A model generated the notes under the pieces. The model was not told where the DNA came from, did no database searches, and saw only the letters and a list, made by a program, of their open reading frames with translations. This document shows, piece after piece, positions 25,355-32,988 of a DNA stretch of 55,350 bases. The stretch is from Deltaproteobacteria bacterium (GTDB lineage: Bacteria > Desulfobacterota > BSN033 > UBA1163), in the NCBI GenBank assembly GCA_016875255.1, contig VGRU01000002.1, forward strand, positions 1 to 55,350. Direction: 5' to 3'. How positions within the stretch are numbered: the stretch's first letter is position 1; the number at the start of each line of letters is the position of its first letter. The position numbers and the translations under genes are program-made.

Positions 25355-28300
25355 TTATGCCGCACTCCGCATTCCGAAATCCGAAATGATAAGGGCCTGA
25401 CACTTCTCTTCCAATTGATGGCTCTGGAAATGCATCAGTTCAATCGCTTTTGCCGGACATTCGGCCACACAGCCACCGCAACCCTTGCACTTGGCCGGAT
25501 CGATCTCTGCTTCCCCCTTGGCATTGATGACAGGAACATTATAGGGGCAGACTCGTACACAGGTCAGGCAGGCTGCACACCGTTCCCCTTCGACCACAGC
25601 CACCACTCCTCCTACTCGAAGCACTTCTTGCGAGAGCACAGTTGCTGCCCGGGCAGAAGCCCCCAGGCCATGGGCGATCGATTCATCGATCGGCTTGGGT
25701 GCATGGGCCAGACCGCAAACGAAAACTCCATCGGTTGCAAAATCGATGGGTCGGAGTTTCACATGGGCTTCCACAAAAAAACCGTCACCGTTTACCGGAA
25801 CCTTAAACAGATTGGCTACAGGATTGACCTGCGGGGGAACGATGGCCGTTGCAAGAACCAACAGCTCAGGCCGAATTTCAATCTCCCGGTTCAAGACATG
25901 ACTGGTGAAATGGACCTGGAGGTCTTTTCCGTCGCGGGTAACTCTCAACTCCTTTTGATCATCATAACGAATAAAGTGGATCCCTTTGGCTCCGGCCTCA
26001 CGATAAAGGTCTTCCCGCAGGGCATAGGTCCGCATATCCCGATAGATGATGAAGACATTCATCTCCGGGTTCATCTCTTTCAGTTTGATGGCGTTCATAA
26101 CCGAATGGGTGCAGCAGACCTTTGAGCAATAGGGTCTCTCTTCATTTCGAGAGCCGACACACTGAATAAAAGCCGCTGAGCGAATCGATTTTAAAGAACC
26201 ATCACGGTCGATCAATTTCCGGTCTAACTCCAGGCTGGTCAGCACTCGGGGGTCCTGACCGTAGAGGTGTTGATCCGGCTTCAGTTCTGAAGCCCCTGTG
26301 GCAATGATCGCAATTCCATGCTCCAACAGTTTGTCCGTTCCATGGGTCTGAATCGTGGATTTAAAATTACCCACGGAACCCTCCACCTGTTTCAATTCGG
26401 TATTGAGATAAACCTCAATCTTTGGGTTTGAGCCAATCTCATCAACGATCCGGTTTAGATGTTGTTGAACATCCTCCCCCCGCCAGGTCTGATGGATGTT
26501 TCGGGCCTGTCCACCCAGGACATCGCTCTTTTCAATGAGATAGGTGTGGTAACCCTGGTCTGCGAGACTGAGAGCGCCCATCATACCCGCCAAACCACCT
26601 CCTATAATAAGGCAGCTGTGATTCAGGCTCCGGTCCATTTGATGGAGGGGTTTCAAATTTCTGGAACAAGCCACAGCCATTCGAACAAGCTCTTTCGCCT
26701 TCTCTGTGGCCATCTCCTTCTGACTCATATGCACCCAGGAACACTGGTCTCGAATATTGGCCATCTCAAAGAGGTAAGGATTGATTCCTACTTCGCGGAT
26801 CGTATCTCGGAAAAGGGGTTCATGGGTCCGGGGTGAGCAGGAAGCCACGATCACACGATTCAGATTCAGTTCCTTCACTCGCTCTTGGATGATTTGTAAT
26901 GAGTCTGCGGAACAGGTGTAGATTGTATTCTCTGCGTGGACCACTCCGGGAAGTGACTTTGCAAATTCCGTAACTGTTTTCACATCCACTGTGCCGGCAA
27001 TATTGACTCCACAACTGCAGATGAAGGCACCGATTCGCGGTTCTTCACCGGGAGACACCTCCTTCTCGGGAGGATACTCCTTCGTTCTCACCAGTGTTCC
27101 TCTGGCCTCCCCGATGACGGAAAGAGCTTCCGCCGCTCCACCGCTGGCCTGGATCACGCTGTCCGGGATGTCTTTGGGAGACTGGAAAGCGCCGCAAACG
27201 AAGACGCCAGACCTTGAAGTCCGGACCGGTTCGAAACTGCTATTCAAAGGGAAAGAGTACGAATCCAGGTTGATCTCCAATTTTTTGGCCAGATCTGCGG
27301 CATCCTTCGGAACCCCAATGCCAACGGACAAGATCACCAGGTCAAATGTTTCCTCCACCTTTCTTCCGACTCCGTCCGTGTATTGGATGACGAGGTCGCC
27401 TGGTTCCTTCCCTGGAAGAATTCGGGTAATCCTCGATTTGATAAAACGAACGCCTGCTTCCTCGGCCCGGTTATAGTATCTCTCGAAATCCTTGCCGTAG
27501 GTTCGCATATCAATGTAGAAGATGGCCGTATCCAGGGGGCCATTCGAATGCTCCTTGGCCACAACGGCCTCTTTGATGGCATAGGTGCAACAAACGCCTG
27601 AACAGTAAGGCTTGGCCCCTTCATGCACGTCCCTCGAGCCAACACACTGGATAAAGGCAATTTTCTTCGGCTCCCGATGATCGGAGGAGCGGCGGGTGAG
27701 ATGGCCTCCCCAGGGGCCCGAGGCGCTGAGCATTCTTTCGAATTCCATGCTGGTGACCACATTGGGGTAACGGCCGTAACCCAATTCGGATGAGAGTCCC
27801 GGATGGTAGAGAGAATAACCGGGTGAAAGGATGACCGAACCAACCTCCAATTCTTCGATGAAGGGAGCTTGCTGATGGTCGATCGCCTCCCGTTTGCAGA
27901 CATGGACGCAGAGGTGGCATTCCGAACAGATCCCGCAAGCAAGACAACGCGCTGCTTCAACCCTCGCCTGTTCTTCAGTGAGGACCAGTTCCACCTCTCT
28001 AAAATTTCTGACCCTCTCTTCCTCCGGTAATTCAGGGATGATTGTTCTGGGCGATAAATCAACCTCACCCTTCTCAACCATCTGATCGATCTCTTCTCGT
28101 GAGAGATCAACAACGGGGAGAGGAATCTGTTCTCTTGGCGTCAGAAGAGGAACCTCTCTCAAATATCGATCGATGGAAAGCGCTCCGCGCCGGCCATCGG
28201 CAATGGCCTGGATCAAAATCCATGGCCCTCTTGCCACATCTCCTCCTGCAAAAATGCCCGGGCGATTTGTGGTTAACGTGTGCGAATCGATGGCAAACGT

Positions 28301-29920
28301 TCCTTTGGGTGTGACCTCAAGGCCATGGGTATCCTCGAGGAATGAGATTTCAGGCGCCTGGGCAACGGCAGCGATCATCGTGTCCGCAGGGATGACATAT
28401 TCTGATTCTTTGACAGGCATGGGTCTTCTTCGCCCTGATGAATCGGGCTCTCCCAGCTCCATCTTCAAACACTTGATCCCCCTGACATGGCCCTCCTCGG
28501 TGACCACCTCGACCGGCGCCGTGAGGATCTGAATATCGATTCCTTCCTTTTCTGCGGCTTCAATCTCCCAGGGATTGGCAGGCATCTCATCACGGGACCG
28601 GCGGTAGAGGATCTTCACTTCTTTCGCGCCCAAACGCAGAGCGGTCCTGGCCGCGTCAATCGCCACATTTCCCCCGCCGATGACTACCGTCTTCTCTCCC
28701 ACTTTCGGCGCACCCGCACCCCCGGAGGAGATGACCGGCTGGGTCCCCATTTCTCCGGCGATGCCATGCCTCTCGGCCAAACTGACGGCCTGGAGAAAAG
28801 GAACGCCATGATGAACACCCGTCGCATCCTCCCCCGGAATCCCCAATTTCTGCGCCTCATGGGCTCCCATCGATAAAAATACGGCGGAATACCCCTCCTC
28901 GAAAAGTCGGTTGATATTTCGGATGGGCGCATTCAATTTCAATTCGACATTTGGATGATAGATGATCTCGTCAATCTCTCGCTGGAGCACATCTCTCGGC
29001 AGTCGGTAGGAAGGGATACCCACACGCATCATCCCTCCTGCCACAGGCAGGGCTTCAAAGATCGTGACCTGATAGCCCATCCGTGAGAGCTGGTGGGCGC
29101 AACTCAATCCCGCAGGTCCTCCGCCAACAATGGCCACCTTCGCTTTAGGCCGTTCTATTATTTCGTAACTTGGAACTTGTAACTTGGGACTCGGAACTTG
29201 TTTATCCAACTCCTCCCGATGTTCGTAAACCCAATCGGCTGCAAATCGTTTTAGACTGCAGATTGACACAGGGCTGTCCAGTTTCCCCCGATTGCACTTC
29301 TCTTCACAAGGATGGTTACAAACACGCCCTACCGAGGCAGGAAAAGGATTATATTCTTTCACCACATCAAGGGCTTCTTTATACCGCCCGGCATGAATCA
29401 GGGCGACATAGCCCTGTGCGCTTGTCTCTGCAGGACAGGTCGATTTGCAGGGGCTCGTCCCCTTCTTGGTAACAAGGAATGTATTGGGAACAGCCTGTGG
29501 ATAGGGCCGGTAAATTGCCTTTCTCTGATCGAGGCCTTGGTTGAATTCATTGGGGAGGAGAATGGGACAGACCTCTGCGCAGTCATTACAACTGGTGCAT
29601 TTGTCCATAGCGACATAACGAGGATGTCTGTTGAGGATGGCCTTGAAATGTCCGGCCTCTCCTTCCAATCCGACCAGCTCAGCATTAGTAATCATCTCGA
29701 TATTGAGATGCCGGCCCGCCTCCACCAGTTTGGGTGAGATAATACACATGGCGCAGTCATTGGTCGGGAAGGTCTTGTCGAGCTGTGCCATCTTCCCGCC
29801 GATTGCCGGGGATCGCTCCAGCAGATAGACCCTAACGCCGGAGTTTGCCAGATCAAGGGCAGCTTGAACCCCGGCGATCCCTCCCCCCACGACTAATGCA
29901 GCACCAATCTTATCAACCAT
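25355..29920 (-). CDS. hdrA: giant HdrA: two HdrA cores with an inserted NfnB/GltD-like NAD(P)H module
   Basis: A 1521-residue flavoprotein (start 29920, RBS AGAGGT). Approximate layout: HdrA FAD fold with VVGGGIAGVQAA (10-100); [4Fe-4S] CTSCNDCAEVCP (108-119); a GltD/NfnB-like module (150-590) with Cys motifs and two dinucleotide folds, VAIVGGGPAGLSCA and TVVIGGGNVAIDAA; ferredoxin motif CLACGICSECHLCVHVC (660-675); rest of the first core with FIQCVGSRD and CSGVCC (755-780); a second HdrA core from about 965 with CSCGVNIAG, IIGGGLAGMMGA, FIQCVGSRN and CSKVCC; and a C-terminal pair of [4Fe-4S] sites (1448-1490). HdrA is the bifurcating flavin subunit of Hdr complexes. The inserted module suggests NAD(P)H as one partner. 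It precedes mvhD. Confidence 0.88.
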   Translation of the reverse strand: MVDKIGAALVVGGGIAGVQAALDLANSGVRVYLLERSPAIGGKMAQLDKTFPTNDCAMCIISPKLVEAGRHLNIEMITNAELVGLEGEAGHFKAILNRHPRYVAMDKCTSCNDCAEVCPILLPNEFNQGLDQRKAIYRPYPQAVPNTFLVTKKGTSPCKSTCPAETSAQGYVALIHAGRYKEALDVVKEYNPFPASVGRVCNHPCEEKCNRGKLDSPVSICSLKRFAADWVYEHREELDKQVPSPKLQVPSYEIIERPKAKVAIVGGGPAGLSCAHQLSRMGYQVTIFEALPVAGGMMRVGIPSYRLPRDVLQREIDEIIYHPNVELKLNAPIRNINRLFEEGYSAVFLSMGAHEAQKLGIPGEDATGVHHGVPFLQAVSLAERHGIAGEMGTQPVISSGGAGAPKVGEKTVVIGGGNVAIDAARTALRLGAKEVKILYRRSRDEMPANPWEIEAAEKEGIDIQILTAPVEVVTEEGHVRGIKCLKMELGEPDSSGRRRPMPVKESEYVIPADTMIAAVAQAPEISFLEDTHGLEVTPKGTFAIDSHTLTTNRPGIFAGGDVARGPWILIQAIADGRRGALSIDRYLREVPLLTPREQIPLPVVDLSREEIDQMVEKGEVDLSPRTIIPELPEEERVRNFREVELVLTEEQARVEAARCLACGICSECHLCVHVCKREAIDHQQAPFIEELEVGSVILSPGYSLYHPGLSSELGYGRYPNVVTSMEFERMLSASGPWGGHLTRRSSDHREPKKIAFIQCVGSRDVHEGAKPYCSGVCCTYAIKEAVVAKEHSNGPLDTAIFYIDMRTYGKDFERYYNRAEEAGVRFIKSRITRILPGKEPGDLVIQYTDGVGRKVEETFDLVILSVGIGVPKDAADLAKKLEINLDSYSFPLNSSFEPVRTSRSGVFVCGAFQSPKDIPDSVIQASGGAAEALSVIGEARGTLVRTKEYPPEKEVSPGEEPRIGAFICSCGVNIAGTVDVKTVTEFAKSLPGVVHAENTIYTCSADSLQIIQERVKELNLNRVIVASCSPRTHEPLFRDTIREVGINPYLFEMANIRDQCSWVHMSQKEMATEKAKELVRMAVACSRNLKPLHQMDRSLNHSCLIIGGGLAGMMGALSLADQGYHTYLIEKSDVLGGQARNIHQTWRGEDVQQHLNRIVDEIGSNPKIEVYLNTELKQVEGSVGNFKSTIQTHGTDKLLEHGIAIIATGASELKPDQHLYGQDPRVLTSLELDRKLIDRDGSLKSIRSAAFIQCVGSRNEERPYCSKVCCTHSVMNAIKLKEMNPEMNVFIIYRDMRTYALREDLYREAGAKGIHFIRYDDQKELRVTRDGKDLQVHFTSHVLNREIEIRPELLVLATAIVPPQVNPVANLFKVPVNGDGFFVEAHVKLRPIDFATDGVFVCGLAHAPKPIDESIAHGLGASARAATVLSQEVLRVGGVVAVVEGERCAACLTCVRVCPYNVPVINAKGEAEIDPAKCKGCGGCVAECPAKAIELMHFQSHQLEEKCQALIISDFGMRSAA

Positions 29921-30276
29921 GTTCAACCTCTTGATTTCTTTCTCGATCAGAATCGTCATTCCGGCGAAAGCAGAGATTTTAAAGGTACAGTTTATTTTAC
30001 GTTTAGGCCATCTCTTTCTATTTTAGCTGAGAATTAGGCCGCAATTGTGTCCAATTAATTATGGCGGTTTTCTTAAAAACATGACTCCCAAAAGCCTATT
30101 TTTAGGGTATTCCATGTTCTACCAAAAAACTCGGCTCCAGAAATTACCGCCATATTTTATTTTACTACAAATGCGGCGAGTCAATCCATTGTCTCGAATA
30201 TGTCTAATGCGCCAGAAAAGAAATGTAAAATTATGTGCCACCTTAAAATCTCTGCAAAAGCCGGAATCCAGTTTTT
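29921..30276. other. intergenic stretch upstream of hdrA
   Basis: No supported gene. It holds a half copy of the GTCATTCCGGCGAAAGC hairpin repeat (29955-29971), AT-rich sequence that may contain the hdrA promoter, and the left half of a hairpin repeat (30251-30276) interrupted by a MITE. Together with the MITE it separates hdrA from the MetF-like gene by about 700 bp. Confidence 0.5.
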
Positions 30277-30502
30277 GTAACACTTTAGCGGTTTGAAAAT
30301 CTTTGTAAAATCCCTCCCGACCTCCCTTTGCCAAAGGGAGGAGATAAAGGTTTCCCCCTTTGGAAAAGGGGGATTAAGGGGGATTTTATGATGAATCTTT
30401 TGGTCAATTGACTCGTAAAACTCTTTTTTTCAAAATGCTAAAGTGATACCAGTTTTTTATTCGGCTAATAATTCTCTGGACTCCGGTTTCCACCGGAGTG
30501 AC
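30251..30502. repeat. paired-hairpin repeat interrupted by a MITE
   Basis: The left part (AAAAGCCGGAATCCAGTTTTT, to 30276) and the right part (CAGTTTTTTATTCGG... to CTCCGGTTTCCACCGGAGTGAC, ending 30502) match the family at 8058 and 48708. The MITE at 30277-30449 splits them, duplicating CAGTTTTT. Confidence 0.7.
30277..30449 (+). mobile_element. MITE family 1, copy 2 (full length, 173 bp)
   Basis: Ends GTAACACTTTAGCGG and, inverted, GTATCACTTTAGCAT. Exact 8-bp flanking repeat CAGTTTTT at 30269-30276 and 30450-30457. Opposite orientation to copy 1 with one visible base change. The clean duplication inside another repeat shows insertion, not recombination. Confidence 0.9.
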
Positions 30503-30626
30503 GACTTTTTACGAGTTTATCGTTACTCTGCATTGAATTTTGTGTTTTGGTCATTCTAAGTTGTTTCGAAATTCGCCTGCCTGCGCGAAGCCGCTTCGGC
30601 GAAGGCAGGAATTTCGTGCTTCGAAT

Positions 30627-31499
30627 TTATACCTTTATGGCATCCAGATATTCCGAAATCCGATCCTCTGCTCCCATCGGAATGAAGTGAACTCCCTGGC
30701 AGAGGTCTTTTAGTCCCTCGACCAGTCTGGTCACCATTTCAATGCTCGTCTTCTCCCTGTCCGGGGATTTTTCGATCCTCTCAATGATATGGCCCGGCAC
30801 CGTTCCGGGCTTGATATGTCTATTAAGAAAATGCCCCATCTCCGCAGACCGGACGATAGCGACCTCAGCAATCACCGGAATTCCAACCGGTCGAACCCGG
30901 TTCATAAACTGATCAAAGGAATCGAGATCGAATACCGGTGTCGAAAGAAAATAGTGAATCCCCCGTCGAGCCAGTTCTTCCATCTCTTCTAATTCCAAGT
31001 CAGGGACTTCCTTGCCCCAGCTCGAGTCAATGCCAACGCCAATGCAAAAGCTTGGCTTCAGTTGAAGTTCTTTACCCGTAATATCATGGCCTTTCTGGAG
31101 GTTTTCGACTACGGAGAAGAACTTTGCTGTATCCACATGAAAGAACATTATCTCCTGAACGCTATCCCCTGAAATCCTATAATCATCTTTGAAGATAAGG
31201 AGATTTTCGATTCCGGCCTCCGAGGCTTTGATCAGATGTTCCTGAATATCAATTCGGCTTTTCTCCCGGCAGGTCGTCTCGAGGATGGGTTCAAATTGTT
31301 GCTCCTTTAAGGCACGGCAGGCACCCGCGGTATCCACGGCCACCCCTTCAATCTTCAATTCAGAGACAGCTAGGGCATCAATCCTACCACGAATCGGGTC
31401 GATTTTTCGAATAAGTCCTTCAATTCCTGCTTCCATGGAGGGTTGAATCTCCAATGTCACAACAAATTTCCTATTCTGTAAACTCTTTTTGAATTGCAT
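30627..31499 (-). CDS. divergent MetF-like protein
   Basis: A 290-residue TIM-barrel protein of the methylene-THF reductase superfamily. It shares the layout of MetF (VVTLEIQPS at the start, DALAVSELKIEGVAVD, LETTCREKSRIDIQEHL, GIENLLIFKDDYR, a late GVHFIPMG) but several MetF residues differ: the TGDH segment reads FKDDYR, and no cysteine lies in the QTQCIYN region. It may be a paralogue with an altered substrate or a structural subunit. It lies upstream of hdrA on the same strand, separated by about 700 bp and a MITE. A weak ribosome site precedes the ATG. Confidence 0.75.
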   Translation of the reverse strand: MQFKKSLQNRKFVVTLEIQPSMEAGIEGLIRKIDPIRGRIDALAVSELKIEGVAVDTAGACRALKEQQFEPILETTCREKSRIDIQEHLIKASEAGIENLLIFKDDYRISGDSVQEIMFFHVDTAKFFSVVENLQKGHDITGKELQLKPSFCIGVGIDSSWGKEVPDLELEEMEELARRGIHYFLSTPVFDLDSFDQFMNRVRPVGIPVIAEVAIVRSAEMGHFLNRHIKPGTVPGHIIERIEKSPDREKTSIEMVTRLVEGLKDLCQGVHFIPMGAEDRISEYLDAIKV

Positions 31500-31600
31500 A
31501 GAGATCTATATTAATTATAAAATGGCTTCTCCCGAATAACGAAATGGCTGAAAGAAACCAAATTTGGCAAATCATAGGACACATCATCGCTGTCATAGGT

Positions 31601-32173
31601 TCATTTCTTCAATCCCAGTAATTTGGCCACCTCAAACTTCAATTGTTCCAGCGGAAGGGGTTTTGAGAAACAGGCGTCCGCTCCATAATCCTTCATCTGT
31701 TTGAAGGCCTCATCATTGAGATAGGCCGAAAGTACGATGATTTTCGTATCTCTTGATTCAGGGTTCGACTTGACCTTCTGACAGACCTCATACCCATTGA
31801 TATCAGGCATCATGATATCGAGAATGAGAAGGTCGGGTTTGAAGTGGCTTACCTGAAGGCCTGCTTCAAAACCATCCGAAGCAGAGATCATCTCATAGCC
31901 AAATTCATCCTCCTCAAGGGACTGGACAATCGTCTCAACGATGATCTTATCGTCATCCACAACAAGGATCCTTTTTCTCTCCTCTCCCTTGGGTTCCTCC
32001 GGCAAAGGCATCCCTTTATCTCTGAGGAATTGATCCAGGTCCTCCTTCTTCATCCTTCGATGACCCCCAACGGTCTTATATGCCTTAAGATGGCCCGCCT
32101 CGATCCAGTTGATTATTGTCTTAGAAGAAACATTGCAATACTTACTTGCCTGGGAGACAGTTAAGATTTCCAT
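31601..32173 (-). CDS. excisionase-type HTH plus receiver domain regulator
   Basis: A 190-residue protein with an N-terminal MerR/excisionase-like helix-turn-helix (LTVSQASKYCNVSSKTIINWIEAGHLKAYKT, quoted in parts, residues 4-45) and a C-terminal receiver domain with phosphoacceptor Asp119 (LILDIMMPD) and Lys171 (SKPLP). The receiver at the C-terminus, after a DNA-binding domain, is the reverse of the usual order. No histidine kinase is adjacent. It lies 100 bp upstream of the MetF-like gene on the same strand, so it may control the Hdr locus, but this is only positional inference. Confidence 0.82.
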   Translation of the reverse strand: MEILTVSQASKYCNVSSKTIINWIEAGHLKAYKTVGGHRRMKKEDLDQFLRDKGMPLPEEPKGEERKRILVVDDDKIIVETIVQSLEEDEFGYEMISASDGFEAGLQVSHFKPDLLILDIMMPDINGYEVCQKVKSNPESRDTKIIVLSAYLNDEAFKQMKDYGADACFSKPLPLEQLKFEVAKLLGLKK

Positions 32174-32339
32174 AATTTGCTCCTTTTGCAGATTTTATTG
32201 ATTTTCCAATTACTATAATATTTATAGGTTGTCAAGCATTTTTTTATTCGGAAGCAATATTTTTTATAATTAATTGATTTTATTTGATATTTATTCAAAT
32301 AATCACAAAAATACTCCTTTCAGAGGATTTACTTGTTTG

Positions 32340-32376
32340 TTGACATTGGTTTTTATGTGTGCTATTATAGCTATAA
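32340..32376 (+). promoter_or_regulatory. sigma70-type promoter with overlapping operator palindrome
   Basis: TTGACA (32340-32345), 17-bp spacer, TATTAT (32363-32368). A 12-bp perfect palindrome TTATAGCTATAA (32365-32376) overlaps the -10 box, a likely site for autoregulation by the downstream ribbon-helix-helix antitoxin. The leader to the ATG is about 30 nt. Confidence 0.75.
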
Positions 32377-32399
32377 AAATATACATTCAGGAGAATAAT

Positions 32400-32633
32400 A
32401 TGCGGACAGTACAAATGACCCTTGATGATCAATTGATCGAATCAATTGATGAAGCCGCTAAGAGCCTAAAAACAACTCGATCGGCATTTACTCGCGCCGC
32501 ATTGAGGGATGCTCTTAATAAGCTTGAGATTAATCGTCTTGAACAGAAGCACAGGCAAGGATATAAGGCACATCCTGCAAATAAAAAAGAATTTAGTGTG
32601 TGGGAAGAAGAACAGGATTGGGGGGATAAATGA
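32400..32633 (+). CDS. ribbon-helix-helix antitoxin
   Basis: A 77-residue protein with a short N-terminal RHH DNA-binding part (RTVQMTLDDQLIESIDEAA, then TTRSAFTRAALRDAL) and an acidic, Trp-containing C-terminal tail (SVWEEEQDWGDK) suited to bind a MazF-type toxin. The ATG at 32400 is preceded by AGGAG. An upstream in-frame extension exists but crosses the promoter. The stop overlaps the toxin start (ATGA). It should repress its own promoter. Confidence 0.85.
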   Translation: MRTVQMTLDDQLIESIDEAAKSLKTTRSAFTRAALRDALNKLEINRLEQKHRQGYKAHPANKKEFSVWEEEQDWGDK

Positions 32634-32941
32634 AGAGAGGAGAAATCAGATGGTATAAGTTCCAGCCGCCTGATAAAAATCGTCCTGTTTTGATTCTTAC
32701 CCGTGATTCCATTCTTGAATATCTTGGTGAGGTCACCGTAGCGCCCATCACCTCAACCCTAAGAGATATCCCCAGCGAGGTCTTTTTATCTAAAGAAGAT
32801 GGCATGCCAAAAGACTGTGCCGTGAATTGCGACCACATTCAAACGGTCTCCAAGGGAAAAATAGGATCACGAATTACAGCACTTTCTCCCGGAAAAATGA
32901 CCCAAGTCCGCGAAGCCATTTTATTTGCCTTGAATTTATGA
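32630..32941 (+). CDS. MazF/PemK-family endoribonuclease toxin
   Basis: A 103-residue MazF-fold protein: KRGEIRWYKFQPPDKNRPVLILTRDS at the start (quoted region residues 2-27), the basic and Thr residues of VTVAPITSTLRDIPSEV, and NCDHIQTVSKGKIG. MazF toxins cleave mRNA at short sequences. It is coupled to the upstream antitoxin by a 4-bp overlap. All family segments are present, so the toxin seems intact. A hairpin follows the stop directly. Confidence 0.88.
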   Translation: MKRGEIRWYKFQPPDKNRPVLILTRDSILEYLGEVTVAPITSTLRDIPSEVFLSKEDGMPKDCAVNCDHIQTVSKGKIGSRITALSPGKMTQVREAILFALNL

Positions 32942-32942
32942 A

Positions 32943-32965
32943 AAAAGGGACAAACCGTCCCCTTT
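32943..32965 (+). terminator. hairpin after the MazF gene
   Basis: AAAGGGAC, ACAAAC-type loop, GTCCCCTTT. It starts within 2 bp of the toxin stop and lies between convergent genes, so it could serve both. The T-run is short. Confidence 0.5.
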
Positions 32966-32988
32966 GCCCTGGATTTTGTTGTGATCTC

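Noticed and set aside
27334..28113. A 259-codon frame within hdrA in another frame
   Set aside because: Its residues are Arg/Ser/Pro rich with no motif, as expected of an out-of-frame shadow.
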